7,563 bases of DNA, taken from NCBI GenBank assembly GCA_020859745.1, contig JAJBVQ010000041.1, positions 1 to 7,563 of the forward strand, given 5' to 3'. This DNA is from Rikenellaceae bacterium (GTDB lineage Bacteria > Bacteroidota > Bacteroidia > Bacteroidales > Rikenellaceae). This document shows, in pieces, positions 1-5,090 of the stretch. Positions within the stretch are counted from its first letter, which is position 1; each line of letters starts with the position of its first letter. A program made the translations under genes and the position numbers. The notes beneath the pieces were generated by a model. It searched no databases, was not told where the DNA came from, and saw nothing but the letters and a program-made list of their open reading frames with translations.

Positions 1-722
1 CCCAGCGTGCCCGTGATAATATCCACGCGCCCCCGAACGTCGAACAGCTCCGTCACCCCGCGCCCCGTCTTGCCCACGACGCCCGCCGAATGGCACTCGT
101 CCACCATTACCATCGCATCGTATTTCTCCGCCAGCTCGCAGATCTTGTCCATCGGGGCCACATTGCCGTCCATCGAGAAGACCCCGTCCGTCACGATAAT
201 GCGGAAACGCTGCGCCTGCGCCAGTTTGAGCTGCGTCTCCAGGTCAGCCATGTCGGCGTTCGCATAGCGGTACCGCTTGGCCTTGCAAAGCCGCACCCCG
301 TCGATGATCGAGGCGTGGTTCAGCGCATCCGAGATGATCGCATCCTCTTCGCCCAGGATCGGTTCGAACACTCCCCCATTGGCGTCGAAGCACGCCGCAT
401 ACAGGATCGTATCCTCCGTGCCGAAATAGTCCGAAACGGCTTTTTCCAACTCTTTGTGTATATCCTGCGTGCCGCAGATAAAGCGTACGGACGACATCCC
501 GAACCCGTGCGAATCCATCGCCCGTTTGGCCGCGTCGATCAGCCGCGGGCTGTTGGAGAGGCCCAAATAATTATTGGCACAGAAATTGAGGACTTTTTTA
601 TTTCCGGTCACCGTAATCTCGGCCTGCTGGCTGCCGGTGATGATCCGTTCGCGTTTGTACAGGCCGGCGGACTCGATGGCTGCGAGCTCGTCCGCGAGGT
701 GTTGCTTGATTTTACCGTACAT
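1..722 (-). CDS. kbl: Glycine C-acetyltransferase (2-amino-3-ketobutyrate CoA ligase), N-terminal part
   Basis: A PLP enzyme of the alpha-oxoamine synthase family. It interconverts 2-amino-3-oxobutyrate plus CoA with glycine plus acetyl-CoA, the second step of threonine breakdown through threonine dehydrogenase; cytosolic. Reading leftward from the ATG at 722-720, the protein begins MYGKIKQHLADELAAIE. Visible family motifs are LNFCANNYLGLS (residues 45-56), SHGFGMSSVRFICGTQ (71-86), SDALNHASIIDG (131-142), TDGVFSMDG (178-186) and MVDECHSAG (206-214), which holds the aspartate and histidine that contact PLP. The window ends after residue 240 (TGTL), just before the expected GKALGG-type segment with the Schiff-base lysine. 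About 40% of a normal protein of roughly 395 residues is therefore missing; this is an edge effect. A Bacteroidota promoter lies just upstream and the gene is divergent from a TetR pair. Related enzymes (8-amino-7-oxononanoate synthase, serine palmitoyltransferase) are less likely given the close Kbl-like motifs. Confidence 0.93.
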   Translation of the reverse strand, partial: MYGKIKQHLADELAAIESAGLYKRERIITGSQQAEITVTGNKKVLNFCANNYLGLSNSPRLIDAAKRAMDSHGFGMSSVRFICGTQDIHKELEKAVSDYFGTEDTILYAACFDANGGVFEPILGEEDAIISDALNHASIIDGVRLCKAKRYRYANADMADLETQLKLAQAQRFRIIVTDGVFSMDGNVAPMDKICELAEKYDAMVMVDECHSAGVVGKTGRGVTELFDVRGRVDIITGTL

Positions 723-747
723 AGTGATTGAGTGGTTTGTTGTCCTG

Positions 748-778
748 CAAAGTTATTCTTTTGCCGTTACAAAAGCAA
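748..778 (-). promoter_or_regulatory. Candidate kbl promoter (-33 TTG / -7 TAACTTTG)
   Basis: On the minus strand TAACTTTG (755 to 748) fits the Bacteroidota -7 consensus TAnnTTTG exactly. A TTG (778 to 776) lies 20 bp upstream as a -33 element. A start near 742 would give a leader of about 20 nt before the kbl ATG. Seen directly: the motif and its spacing. Inferred: promoter activity. Confidence 0.55.
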
Positions 779-802
779 CGGATATCAGCTTACTGGAAAC
801 GG

Positions 803-857
803 GGAATTAATCCGGCAAAAAGGTACTCAGCCGAAACAATTGCCGGAATTAATCCGG
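803..857. repeat. 13-bp direct repeat pair, candidate operator sites
   Basis: GGAATTAATCCGG occurs identically at 803-815 and 845-857. The starts are 42 bp apart, four helical turns at 10.5 bp per turn. The right copy is part of a perfect inverted repeat CCGGA-N5-TCCGG (843-857); the left copy keeps the right half and a weaker left half (GGGGA). Two-fold symmetry of this size suits a dimeric regulator, and the adjacent TetR proteins are the obvious candidates. The sites lie between the two divergent promoters. Binding is inferred. Confidence 0.5.
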
Positions 858-913
858 ATACGAATAATTTTAGTCATAAAATATAATAATTCAAATCGTA
901 TCCATTTTTTGTT

Positions 914-921
914 TAAATTTG
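914..921 (+). promoter_or_regulatory. Candidate -7 box for the tetR pair
   Basis: TAAATTTG matches TAnnTTTG exactly. No convincing TTTG is seen about 20 bp upstream (around 890-893), so this is a half-supported promoter. If used, the first tetR gene would have an unusually long leader of about 140 nt. Confidence 0.35.
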
Positions 922-1068
922 CACCTTTTAGGTGAAAAGAGTGCAATATTGCCATATTTTACTCCGTTTTACAAACGCCATTATGAAAATTCCTGAATAA
1001 TAACAGTTATTTGAACGGAACACCTCGATGGCCGAAAGAAGCAAATAAGAAAATAAAATAATACGAAG

Positions 1069-1872
1069 ATGAGCACACAGGTGAAACCAGAAAAAAAGAA
1101 GCCGCAGGACGCTGTCGCCGAAGTCCAGCCGAAGCGAAAAGTCGGGCGGCCGCCCAAGACGGACAAAACCCCGCGGACGGCGGGACCGCGCGGTGTGAAA
1201 TCCGAAGCGGCCCGGATGACGCGCCTGGCGGCCAAGCGGGCCGGTACTTCGACCCGCGAGCTGATCATCGCCAGCGCCAACGAAATTATCAACCGCACGG
1301 GAGTGGTCGATTTCCGGATCGAGACGCTGGCCCAGTCGCTGTCGCTCAGCCCGGGGAATATCACCTACCACTTTCCGAAGAAAGAGGATATTATCGCCGC
1401 GATCTGGGAGGAGTATGTCGCCATTATGCGGGACACGACCGAAGAGATGATCACCCCGCTGTTGGACATCAAACAGTTGTTCCTCTATTTCCGCACGGCG
1501 GCATCCAAGGCGATCAACTACGTGGGTGTGACGACCTACTATTTCGGGGATATGGGCGCCCTGCTGCGCGAGAACGAAACGTTCCGCCGCCAGATCGAGC
1601 GCGGCCGCGAGCTGATCTTCTCCAGTTACGACACGTTGGTAAGGAACGGCTACATGAAGCCGATCGAGAAGCCGGAGATCAAGGAGCTGACATTCGACTC
1701 GCAGATGACCATGCTGCGCTGGTGGATCAACCATGCGCTGACCAAGTATCCGGAACAGGACCTGCCGGTCGTTATGGACAAGTACATCGCCCTGTCGCTG
1801 CTGCAACTGATCCCATACCTGACGGAGTCCGGCAAACGGCAGTTCGTCAATATCGTTAACCTGATAAAATAA
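1069..1872 (+). CDS. TetR-family transcriptional regulator with AT-hook-like N-terminal tail
   Basis: A DNA-binding protein of 267 residues, longer than a typical TetR protein (about 200). Residues 1-60 form a lysine/arginine- and proline-rich low-complexity tail containing KRKVGRPPK (22-30), whose GRP core is that of an AT-hook that binds the minor groove of AT-rich DNA. The TetR N-terminal helix-turn-helix domain follows at about 61-113 (TRELIIASANEIINRTG, then RIETLAQSLSLSPGNITYHF). The rest is a helical ligand/dimer domain, similar only to its neighbour. The ATG at 1069 is preceded by an A-rich leader (AAATAATACGAAG) of the Bacteroidota kind. The stop is 6 bp before the next gene, a closely related paralogue, so the two are almost surely cotranscribed. 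The regulated genes and the effector are unknown; autoregulation or control of divergent kbl is only a guess. Confidence 0.88.
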   Translation: MSTQVKPEKKKPQDAVAEVQPKRKVGRPPKTDKTPRTAGPRGVKSEAARMTRLAAKRAGTSTRELIIASANEIINRTGVVDFRIETLAQSLSLSPGNITYHFPKKEDIIAAIWEEYVAIMRDTTEEMITPLLDIKQLFLYFRTAASKAINYVGVTTYYFGDMGALLRENETFRRQIERGRELIFSSYDTLVRNGYMKPIEKPEIKELTFDSQMTMLRWWINHALTKYPEQDLPVVMDKYIALSLLQLIPYLTESGKRQFVNIVNLIK

Positions 1873-1878
1873 CCGACC

Positions 1879-2598
1879 ATGCCCGCTAAAACGAAAACAA
1901 GCACGATAAAGAAGGCTGCGGCGGAGATGCCGCAGGAAGAGGTTTCGACCCGGGAGATGATCCTGCGCCGGTCGCTGGAACTGATCAACACGAAGGGGAT
2001 GGTCGATTTCCGGATCGACACGCTGGCTACTTCGCTGGGGCTGAGCCCGGGGAATATCACGTACCATTTTTCGCGCAAGGAGGATATCTGTGTAGCGCTC
2101 TGGGAACAGTATCTCGAAGAGTACGGCAAGGTGGTGCGATCGCTGACCACGCTGCTGGACATGAAGCAGCTTTACTTGCTGAACCGGATCAATATCAACT
2201 TGAATTACAAGTACCGTGGCGTCGTGGTCTTCCGCAGCGCTGACCTGGGGGCCATGAAGCGCGACCAGGAGGTGGGACGGGTCAACGAGGACGAACATTT
2301 CGCCATCGCCCGCCGGGTCATGTCCCTCCTGAAGTTGAATGGGTATCTGGACAAGGATACCACGAAGGAGATCATCGAGGGTACGCACATTTACCACTAC
2401 ATTATGATGCGGTGGTGCATCAATTTCGCGTACCAGGCTTATACGCCGGAAGAGGTGGAGGCAAAGCTGGATTACCTGGCGCTGATGTCGCTCCATGCGC
2501 TCTATCCCACGCTGAGCCAAAAGGGCCGGGACGAGTTCGCGGAGATCCTGGCCAAGGTTTCGACGGGTAACCTGCTGGGCGACAGACCGGTCAAATAA
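1879..2598 (+). CDS. TetR-family transcriptional regulator, tandem paralogue
   Basis: A 239-residue protein with the TetR helix-turn-helix domain at about residues 23-76 (STREMILRRSLELINTKGMVDFRIDTL, then LSPGNITYHFSRKEDI). The C-terminal domain shares the pattern LLDxKQLxL..R and the same overall plan with the upstream gene. Its N-terminal tail is short (about 20 residues, MPAKTKTSTIKKAA) and lacks the GRP core, so the AT-hook-like extension is specific to the first paralogue. The ATG at 1879 follows the previous stop by 6 bp. The recognition region is nearly the same in both proteins (SLxLSPGNITYHF), so they may bind the same or overlapping sites, possibly as heterodimers. The ligand-domain sequences differ more. 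No transporter or enzyme gene follows in this orientation; an inverted-repeat element begins 4 bp after the stop. Confidence 0.88.
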   Translation: MPAKTKTSTIKKAAAEMPQEEVSTREMILRRSLELINTKGMVDFRIDTLATSLGLSPGNITYHFSRKEDICVALWEQYLEEYGKVVRSLTTLLDMKQLYLLNRININLNYKYRGVVVFRSADLGAMKRDQEVGRVNEDEHFAIARRVMSLLKLNGYLDKDTTKEIIEGTHIYHYIMMRWCINFAYQAYTPEEVEAKLDYLALMSLHALYPTLSQKGRDEFAEILAKVSTGNLLGDRPVK

Positions 2599-2599
2599 C

Positions 2600-2625
2600 C
2601 CTCCGGTTTTATCTCTACCCGGAGG
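2600..2625 (+). terminator. Weak stem-loop after the tetR pair
   Basis: CCTCCGG (2600-2606) and CCGGAGG (2619-2625) form a perfect 7-bp stem around a 12-nt loop starting 2 nt after the tetR stop. No T-tract follows, so termination is doubtful; the stem also overlaps the left end of element A. Confidence 0.25.
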
Positions 2626-2963
2626 CAACCGTCCCTTTGTTGACCTTCGGTCTTCCTCCTCGCCGCTCGGCAGTCCTTAAGCGAGCTTGCACTGCCCTCG
2701 CTGGCAGCGTCGGTTGAAAGAAAGAATCTAAGAACTTTTGAGATAGCTACGCTTCTCCTTAGTCTGCCGAAAGGCTCAATACTTTTTGGGGTGCGAAAAA
2801 AGGGGCCGCTTGATGTAATAACTACATGAGCGGCCCCTTTTCCGTACCCCAAAAATACTAAGGCTATGATAGATTTAGGATGCGAAGCATCCTCGAAAGT
2901 TTTTCTGGTTCTCTTTGTGAACAAAGAGAACGGTTCCGTACGGCGGGTAGTGATAAAACCGGA
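2602..2963. repeat. Element A: 362-bp intergenic element with terminal inverted repeats
   Basis: The left end TCCGGTTTTATCTCTACCCG (2602-2621) is the inverted copy of the right end (2944-2963) with 19 of 20 bases matching. A further inner stretch (2627-2644 against 2917-2935 inverted) matches imperfectly around AACCGT and CTTTGTT. Inside the right end sits a perfect 11-bp palindrome (2908-2931, GTTCTCTTTGT-GA-ACAAAGAGAAC) and then GGATGC-GAA-GCATCC (2878-2892). The left half is also rich in small stems: GACC-TTC-GGTC (2642-2652), GGCAGT...ACTGCC (2669-2696) enclosing AAGC-GA-GCTT, and CGCTG-G-CAGCG (2699-2709). The centre holds a bidirectional terminator. No coding potential was recognised. 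Element B at 7061-7308 has related ends. No clear target-site duplication is visible. It could be a MITE-like or REP-like element, or a structured transcript end. Confidence 0.6.
2783..2855. terminator. Long bidirectional terminator hairpin
   Basis: The outer arms TTTTTGGGGT (2783-2792) and ACCCCAAAAA (2846-2855) pair perfectly. An imperfect zone follows, then the core stem GGGGCCGC (2802-2809) with GCGGCCCC (2830-2837), continuing into a loop near 2818-2822. An A6 run (2796-2801) precedes the core and TTTT (2838-2841) follows it, so both strands present a GC-rich stem followed by a T-run. It sits between convergent operons (tetR pair rightward, perR-rbr leftward), the expected place for a two-way intrinsic terminator. 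It is nested within element A. Confidence 0.7.
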
Positions 2964-2975
2964 CGATTAAATAGG

Positions 2976-3009
2976 CAAGGGTGCTCTCCCGGTCGGGAGA
3001 GCACCCTTG
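2976..3009 (-). terminator. Terminator of the perR-rbr operon
   Basis: CAAGGGTGCTCTCCC (2976-2990) and its perfect inverted copy (2995-3009) form a 15-bp stem with a 4-nt loop. On the minus strand it starts 36 nt after the rubrerythrin stop and is followed by CCTATTTAAT, a moderately T-rich tail. This suits an intrinsic terminator for the leftward operon. Confidence 0.7.
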
Positions 3010-3045
3010 TTCTGATAGTGCCATTCTGTAAGCCAGAGAAAAGCC

Positions 3046-3600
3046 CTATTTTTTGAAATAGCGGTTATAGAGCCCCTCGAAGCCCTTGCCGTGCCGCGCT
3101 TCGTCCTTGCACATCTCGTGAACCGTGTCGTGGATAGCGTCCAGCCCCAGCTCCTTCGCACGCGTGGCGATACGCTTCTTGTCCTCGCAGGCGCCGCATT
3201 CGGCCTCCATACGCGCCTTCACATTCGTTTCCGTATCCCAGACCACCTCGCCCAGCAGCTCGCAGAACTTCGAAGCGTGCTCAGCCTCTTCCCAGGCATA
3301 GCGTTTGAAAGCCTCCGCAATTTCCGGATACCCTTCGCGGTCGGCCTGACGGCTCATCGCCAGGTACATCCCCACCTCCGTGCACTCTCCCGCAAAGTGG
3401 GCCTTCAGCCCCTCCAGCACCTCCGGGTCGACCCCTTTGGCCACCCCGATCACATGCTCGTCCACGAAGTTCAGGCCCCCCTCCTGCGCCACATACTCCT
3501 TGAACTTTTCTTTCGGCTGTTTGCACTGCGGGCAGAAATCGGGAGCCTCGTCCCCTTCGTGAATGTAGCCGCAGACCGTGCAGATGAATTTCTTTTTCAT
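3046..3600 (-). CDS. rbr: Reverse rubrerythrin (rubredoxin domain N-terminal), peroxide reductase
   Basis: A cytosolic non-haem iron protein that reduces hydrogen peroxide to water with electrons from NAD(P)H via redox partners; a main peroxide defence in anaerobes. The protein has 184 residues. A rubredoxin-type Fe(Cys)4 domain comes first: C7-T-V-C10-G and C23-P-Q-C26, with the short 12-residue spacing between knuckles typical of rubrerythrins. A four-helix diiron domain follows, with E72/E75, EEAEH (104-108), a glutamate-rich helix (EAECGACEDK, 132-141) and DEARH (166-170). Classical rubrerythrin has the rubredoxin domain at the C-terminus, so this is the reversed order known from clostridial revRbr. 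The ATG at 3600 is chosen because MKKKFICTVCGY is the natural start of the rubredoxin fold; a 52-residue upstream extension in frame only overlaps perR. It lies 37 nt after perR with no promoter visible between, so cotranscription is likely. Confidence 0.92.
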   Translation of the reverse strand: MKKKFICTVCGYIHEGDEAPDFCPQCKQPKEKFKEYVAQEGGLNFVDEHVIGVAKGVDPEVLEGLKAHFAGECTEVGMYLAMSRQADREGYPEIAEAFKRYAWEEAEHASKFCELLGEVVWDTETNVKARMEAECGACEDKKRIATRAKELGLDAIHDTVHEMCKDEARHGKGFEGLYNRYFKK

Positions 3601-3637
3601 AGTGTTGAATGATATTAGTTGGGTTTGAAAAATTCGG

Positions 3638-4060
3638 TTACTTCTCGTATTTACCGCCGCAATGCGCGCACACACCTTTATAGTAAATCTGCGCCTGCGT
3701 GGTTTTGTGCCCATCGCCGACCGGGGGCAGCACCGGCGGTGCGTCGAAAAAGACATCGTACAGGCCGCCGCACTCCGTGCAGAGGAAATGGCCGTGCACG
3801 CTCGTGTCCCCGTCGAACCGCGAGCCGCGCGGGTCGATCGTGATATGCGTCGCCGCCCCCTGCGCCACGAAAAGGCTCAGCGTGTTGTACACCGTCGTTT
3901 TCGACAGCGTCGGGATCTGCGGCGCCAAAGCCCCGTAAATCTCGTCCGCCGTCGGATGGGTCCGGTGCGTCAGCAGGTAGTCCATCACCGCAATCCGCTG
4001 CACCGACGGACGGATACCGTGCCGGCGAAGCAAATCACTTGTGTTTACAGGGTTTGTCAT
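3638..4060 (-). CDS. perR: Fur-family peroxide-responsive repressor, PerR-like
   Basis: A metal-dependent dimeric repressor of 140 residues. The N-terminal winged helix spans about 1-75, with recognition helix TLSKTTVYNTLSLF (51-64). The metal and zinc sites match Bacillus subtilis PerR almost position by position: H35, D83, H89, H91 and D102 correspond to the regulatory-site H37, D85, H91, H93 and D104, and C94/C97 plus C131/C134 form the structural zinc CxxC pairs. The aspartate in RFDGDTSVHGH distinguishes PerR from Fur, which usually has glutamate there. PerR senses peroxide by iron-catalysed oxidation of metal-binding histidines, which releases DNA. The first gene of a two-gene operon with reverse rubrerythrin, which supports a peroxide rather than an iron-uptake role. 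A PerR-type palindrome just upstream suggests autoregulation. Fur or Zur assignment is possible but less favoured. Confidence 0.88.
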   Translation of the reverse strand: MTNPVNTSDLLRRHGIRPSVQRIAVMDYLLTHRTHPTADEIYGALAPQIPTLSKTTVYNTLSLFVAQGAATHITIDPRGSRFDGDTSVHGHFLCTECGGLYDVFFDAPPVLPPVGDGHKTTQAQIYYKGVCAHCGGKYEK

Positions 4061-4067
4061 TAGTATT

Positions 4068-4080
4068 TGTAATGATTACA
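4068..4080. promoter_or_regulatory. Candidate PerR operator
   Basis: TGTAAT-G-ATTACA is a perfect 6-1-6 palindrome. Its core TAATnATTA is shared with the established Per box (TTATAATnATTATAA) and the Fur and Zur boxes of Bacillus. It lies 7 bp before the perR ATG and about 10-20 bp after the predicted transcript start, where a bound repressor would block transcription of perR-rbr. Confidence 0.7.
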
Positions 4081-4095
4081 TATTTAAATCGAATG

Positions 4096-4126
4096 CAAAT
4101 ATAGAACGATTTCCGGAAACGCCAAA
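4096..4126 (-). promoter_or_regulatory. perR-rbr promoter (TTTG-N19-TATATTTG)
   Basis: On the minus strand TTTG (4126 to 4123), a 19-bp spacer and TATATTTG (4103 to 4096) match both Bacteroidota promoter elements exactly. The expected start near 4090 gives a leader of about 30 nt that contains the PerR-type palindrome. Confidence 0.72.
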
Positions 4127-4198
4127 ATATTTCTCGTTTTTTTCTTCCGATAAGCACGACCGGCCCCGCCGGAGCACGCAGCGGCATTCTGAAAAAAA

Positions 4199-4230
4199 TT
4201 TGTGTAATCCGAAAAAGGGAAATACCTTTA
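4199..4230 (+). promoter_or_regulatory. Candidate sdhCAB promoter
   Basis: TTTG (4199-4202), a 20-bp spacer and TACCTTTA (4223-4230) match the Bacteroidota consensus except for the last base of the -7 element. The start would fall around 4235-4238, giving a leader of about 130 nt. No better match was seen in the gap. Confidence 0.42.
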
Positions 4231-4232
4231 TT

Positions 4233-4261
4233 AGCGGAAAAACAGCCCCTGTTTTTCCGCT
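4233..4261 (+). promoter_or_regulatory. Perfect 13-bp stem-loop at the predicted sdh transcript start
   Basis: AGCGGAAAAACAG (4233-4245), CCC, then the exact inverted copy (4249-4261). It lies right after the candidate -7 element. It may be an operator at the start site or a 5' stem-loop that stabilises or attenuates the sdh mRNA. A simple terminator is less natural because no rightward gene precedes it. The structure is seen; the role is inferred. Confidence 0.5.
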
Positions 4262-4367
4262 GTATTTTATCACAGGCCCCGGCCGCCGGGCGCCGCACCC
4301 CGCCATTCATTATTACCGTTACAAATCAGGCTTACAAACATAACAAACATTCAAAACAACCAAACTT

Positions 4368-5033
4368 ATGAGTAAACTCTGGAGCTCTTCCATCGGGAAG
4401 AAGTTAGTGATGAGCCTCTCGGGGCTTTTCCTGTTGGTCTTCCTGCTCGTCCACCTGGTCGCCAACCTCTTTTACTACGGAGGTCCCGACGCTTACAACG
4501 CCATGTGCGAATTCATGGACACCAATCCGTTCATCAAAGTGATGGTTCCGGTGCTGGCCCTGGGCTTCGTGATCCACATCGCCTGGGCGACGGTCATCAC
4601 CCTGAAGAACCAGACTGCCCGCCCCGTGAAATACAAAGTGCAGGACCTGAGCAAATCATCCGCTTGGGAGTCGCGTAACATGTATGTGCTGGGGATCATC
4701 ATCCTCGGTATCCTGGTGTGGCACCTCACCGATTTCTGGGCGCATATGCAGCTCCAGCACTTCATCGGCGGCGAGGCTGTGGCCAGCCCGTACGACCTGC
4801 TGGTGCAGACCTTCGCCAACCCGGTGATCTCGGTGCTCTATATTATCTGGATCATCGCCCTGTGGTTCCACCTGCGCCACGGTTTCTGGAGCGCGTTCCA
4901 GACCATCGGCCTGGACAACCAGGTCTGGCTCAAACGCTGGAAATGCGCAGCCCGAGTTTACGCCTTTATCGTTGCGGTAGGCTTCATCTCGATCCCGGTG
5001 GCCGTTTTGCTGATCACCTGTTTCGGCAAATAG
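4368..5033 (+). CDS. sdhC: Succinate dehydrogenase/fumarate reductase cytochrome b subunit
   Basis: Membrane anchor of the SdhCAB/FrdCAB complex (b558-type family, one five-helix subunit), which carries two haem b groups and the menaquinone site. The protein has 221 residues. Five hydrophobic segments are visible at about 13-35, 59-80, 104-122, 148-169 and 196-217. Histidines H29, H70, H119 and H168 lie one in each of the first four segments, the expected pattern for axial ligands of two haems in di-haem enzymes such as Wolinella FrdC. H171 follows in FHLRHGFWSAFQTIG, a motif typical of the family. The start MSKLWSSSIGKKLVMSLSGL is characteristic. First gene of the operon, 57 bp before sdhA. 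Also named frdC; direction cannot be told from sequence, but in anaerobic Bacteroidota fumarate reduction is the main role. Confidence 0.93.
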   Translation: MSKLWSSSIGKKLVMSLSGLFLLVFLLVHLVANLFYYGGPDAYNAMCEFMDTNPFIKVMVPVLALGFVIHIAWATVITLKNQTARPVKYKVQDLSKSSAWESRNMYVLGIIILGILVWHLTDFWAHMQLQHFIGGEAVASPYDLLVQTFANPVISVLYIIWIIALWFHLRHGFWSAFQTIGLDNQVWLKRWKCAARVYAFIVAVGFISIPVAVLLITCFGK

Positions 5034-5090
5034 GCGGCTCCGGTTTTCGGTAAACCCATTCACATTCACACTTAATTCCGACTGAAAGAA

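Larger units (their letters stand above)
723..1068. other. Divergent control region between kbl and the tetR pair
   Basis: This 346-bp gap has no credible gene. It is AT-richer than its flanks. It holds the kbl promoter at its left end, two copies of GGAATTAATCCGG (803-815 and 845-857), a -7-type box facing right (914-921), and a 13-bp palindrome AATAAC-A-GTTATT (999-1011) in the long leader of the first tetR gene. Reading frames of 5 and 6 codons start at 983 and 1028 in that leader but nothing supports their translation. Confidence 0.6.
4061..4367. other. Divergent control region between perR and sdhC
   Basis: A 307-bp gap without a credible gene. The left third holds the PerR-type operator and perR promoter. 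The middle holds a small GC stem (CCGGC-CCC-GCCGG, 4160-4172), a candidate sdh promoter (4199-4230) and the 29-bp hairpin at 4233-4261. The right part has TTTTATCAC (4265-4273), a GC-rich stem (CCCGG-CCG-CCGGG, 4278-4290) and an A/C-rich unstructured leader (ACAAACATAACAAACA...) up to the sdhC ATG. Confidence 0.6.

Noticed and set aside
90..731. 213-codon plus-strand frame opposite kbl
   Set aside because: The minus strand encodes an unmistakable Kbl with family motifs throughout.
983..1048. Two tiny leader frames (5 and 6 codons) before the first tetR gene
   Set aside because: Too short, with no ribosome-binding evidence, attenuator structure or conservation visible.
928..2628. 566-codon open frame on the minus strand across both tetR genes
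   Set aside because: It mirrors the tandem tetR genes; its internal repeats simply reflect the paralogue duplication on the other strand.
2502..2924. 140-codon minus-strand frame inside the tetR2/element A junction
   Set aside because: It runs through a terminator hairpin, several stems and the tetR2 3' end. No family motif or leader is seen; probably spurious.
2593..2973. AAATA on both sides of element A as a target-site duplication
   Set aside because: The copies are at unequal distances from the ends (4 and 5 bp) and are AT-rich 5-mers, so chance is likely. None was seen around element B.
3601..3756. 52-residue N-terminal extension of rubrerythrin in frame
   Set aside because: It overlaps the perR 3' end out of frame, and the rubredoxin fold starts naturally at the ATG at 3600.
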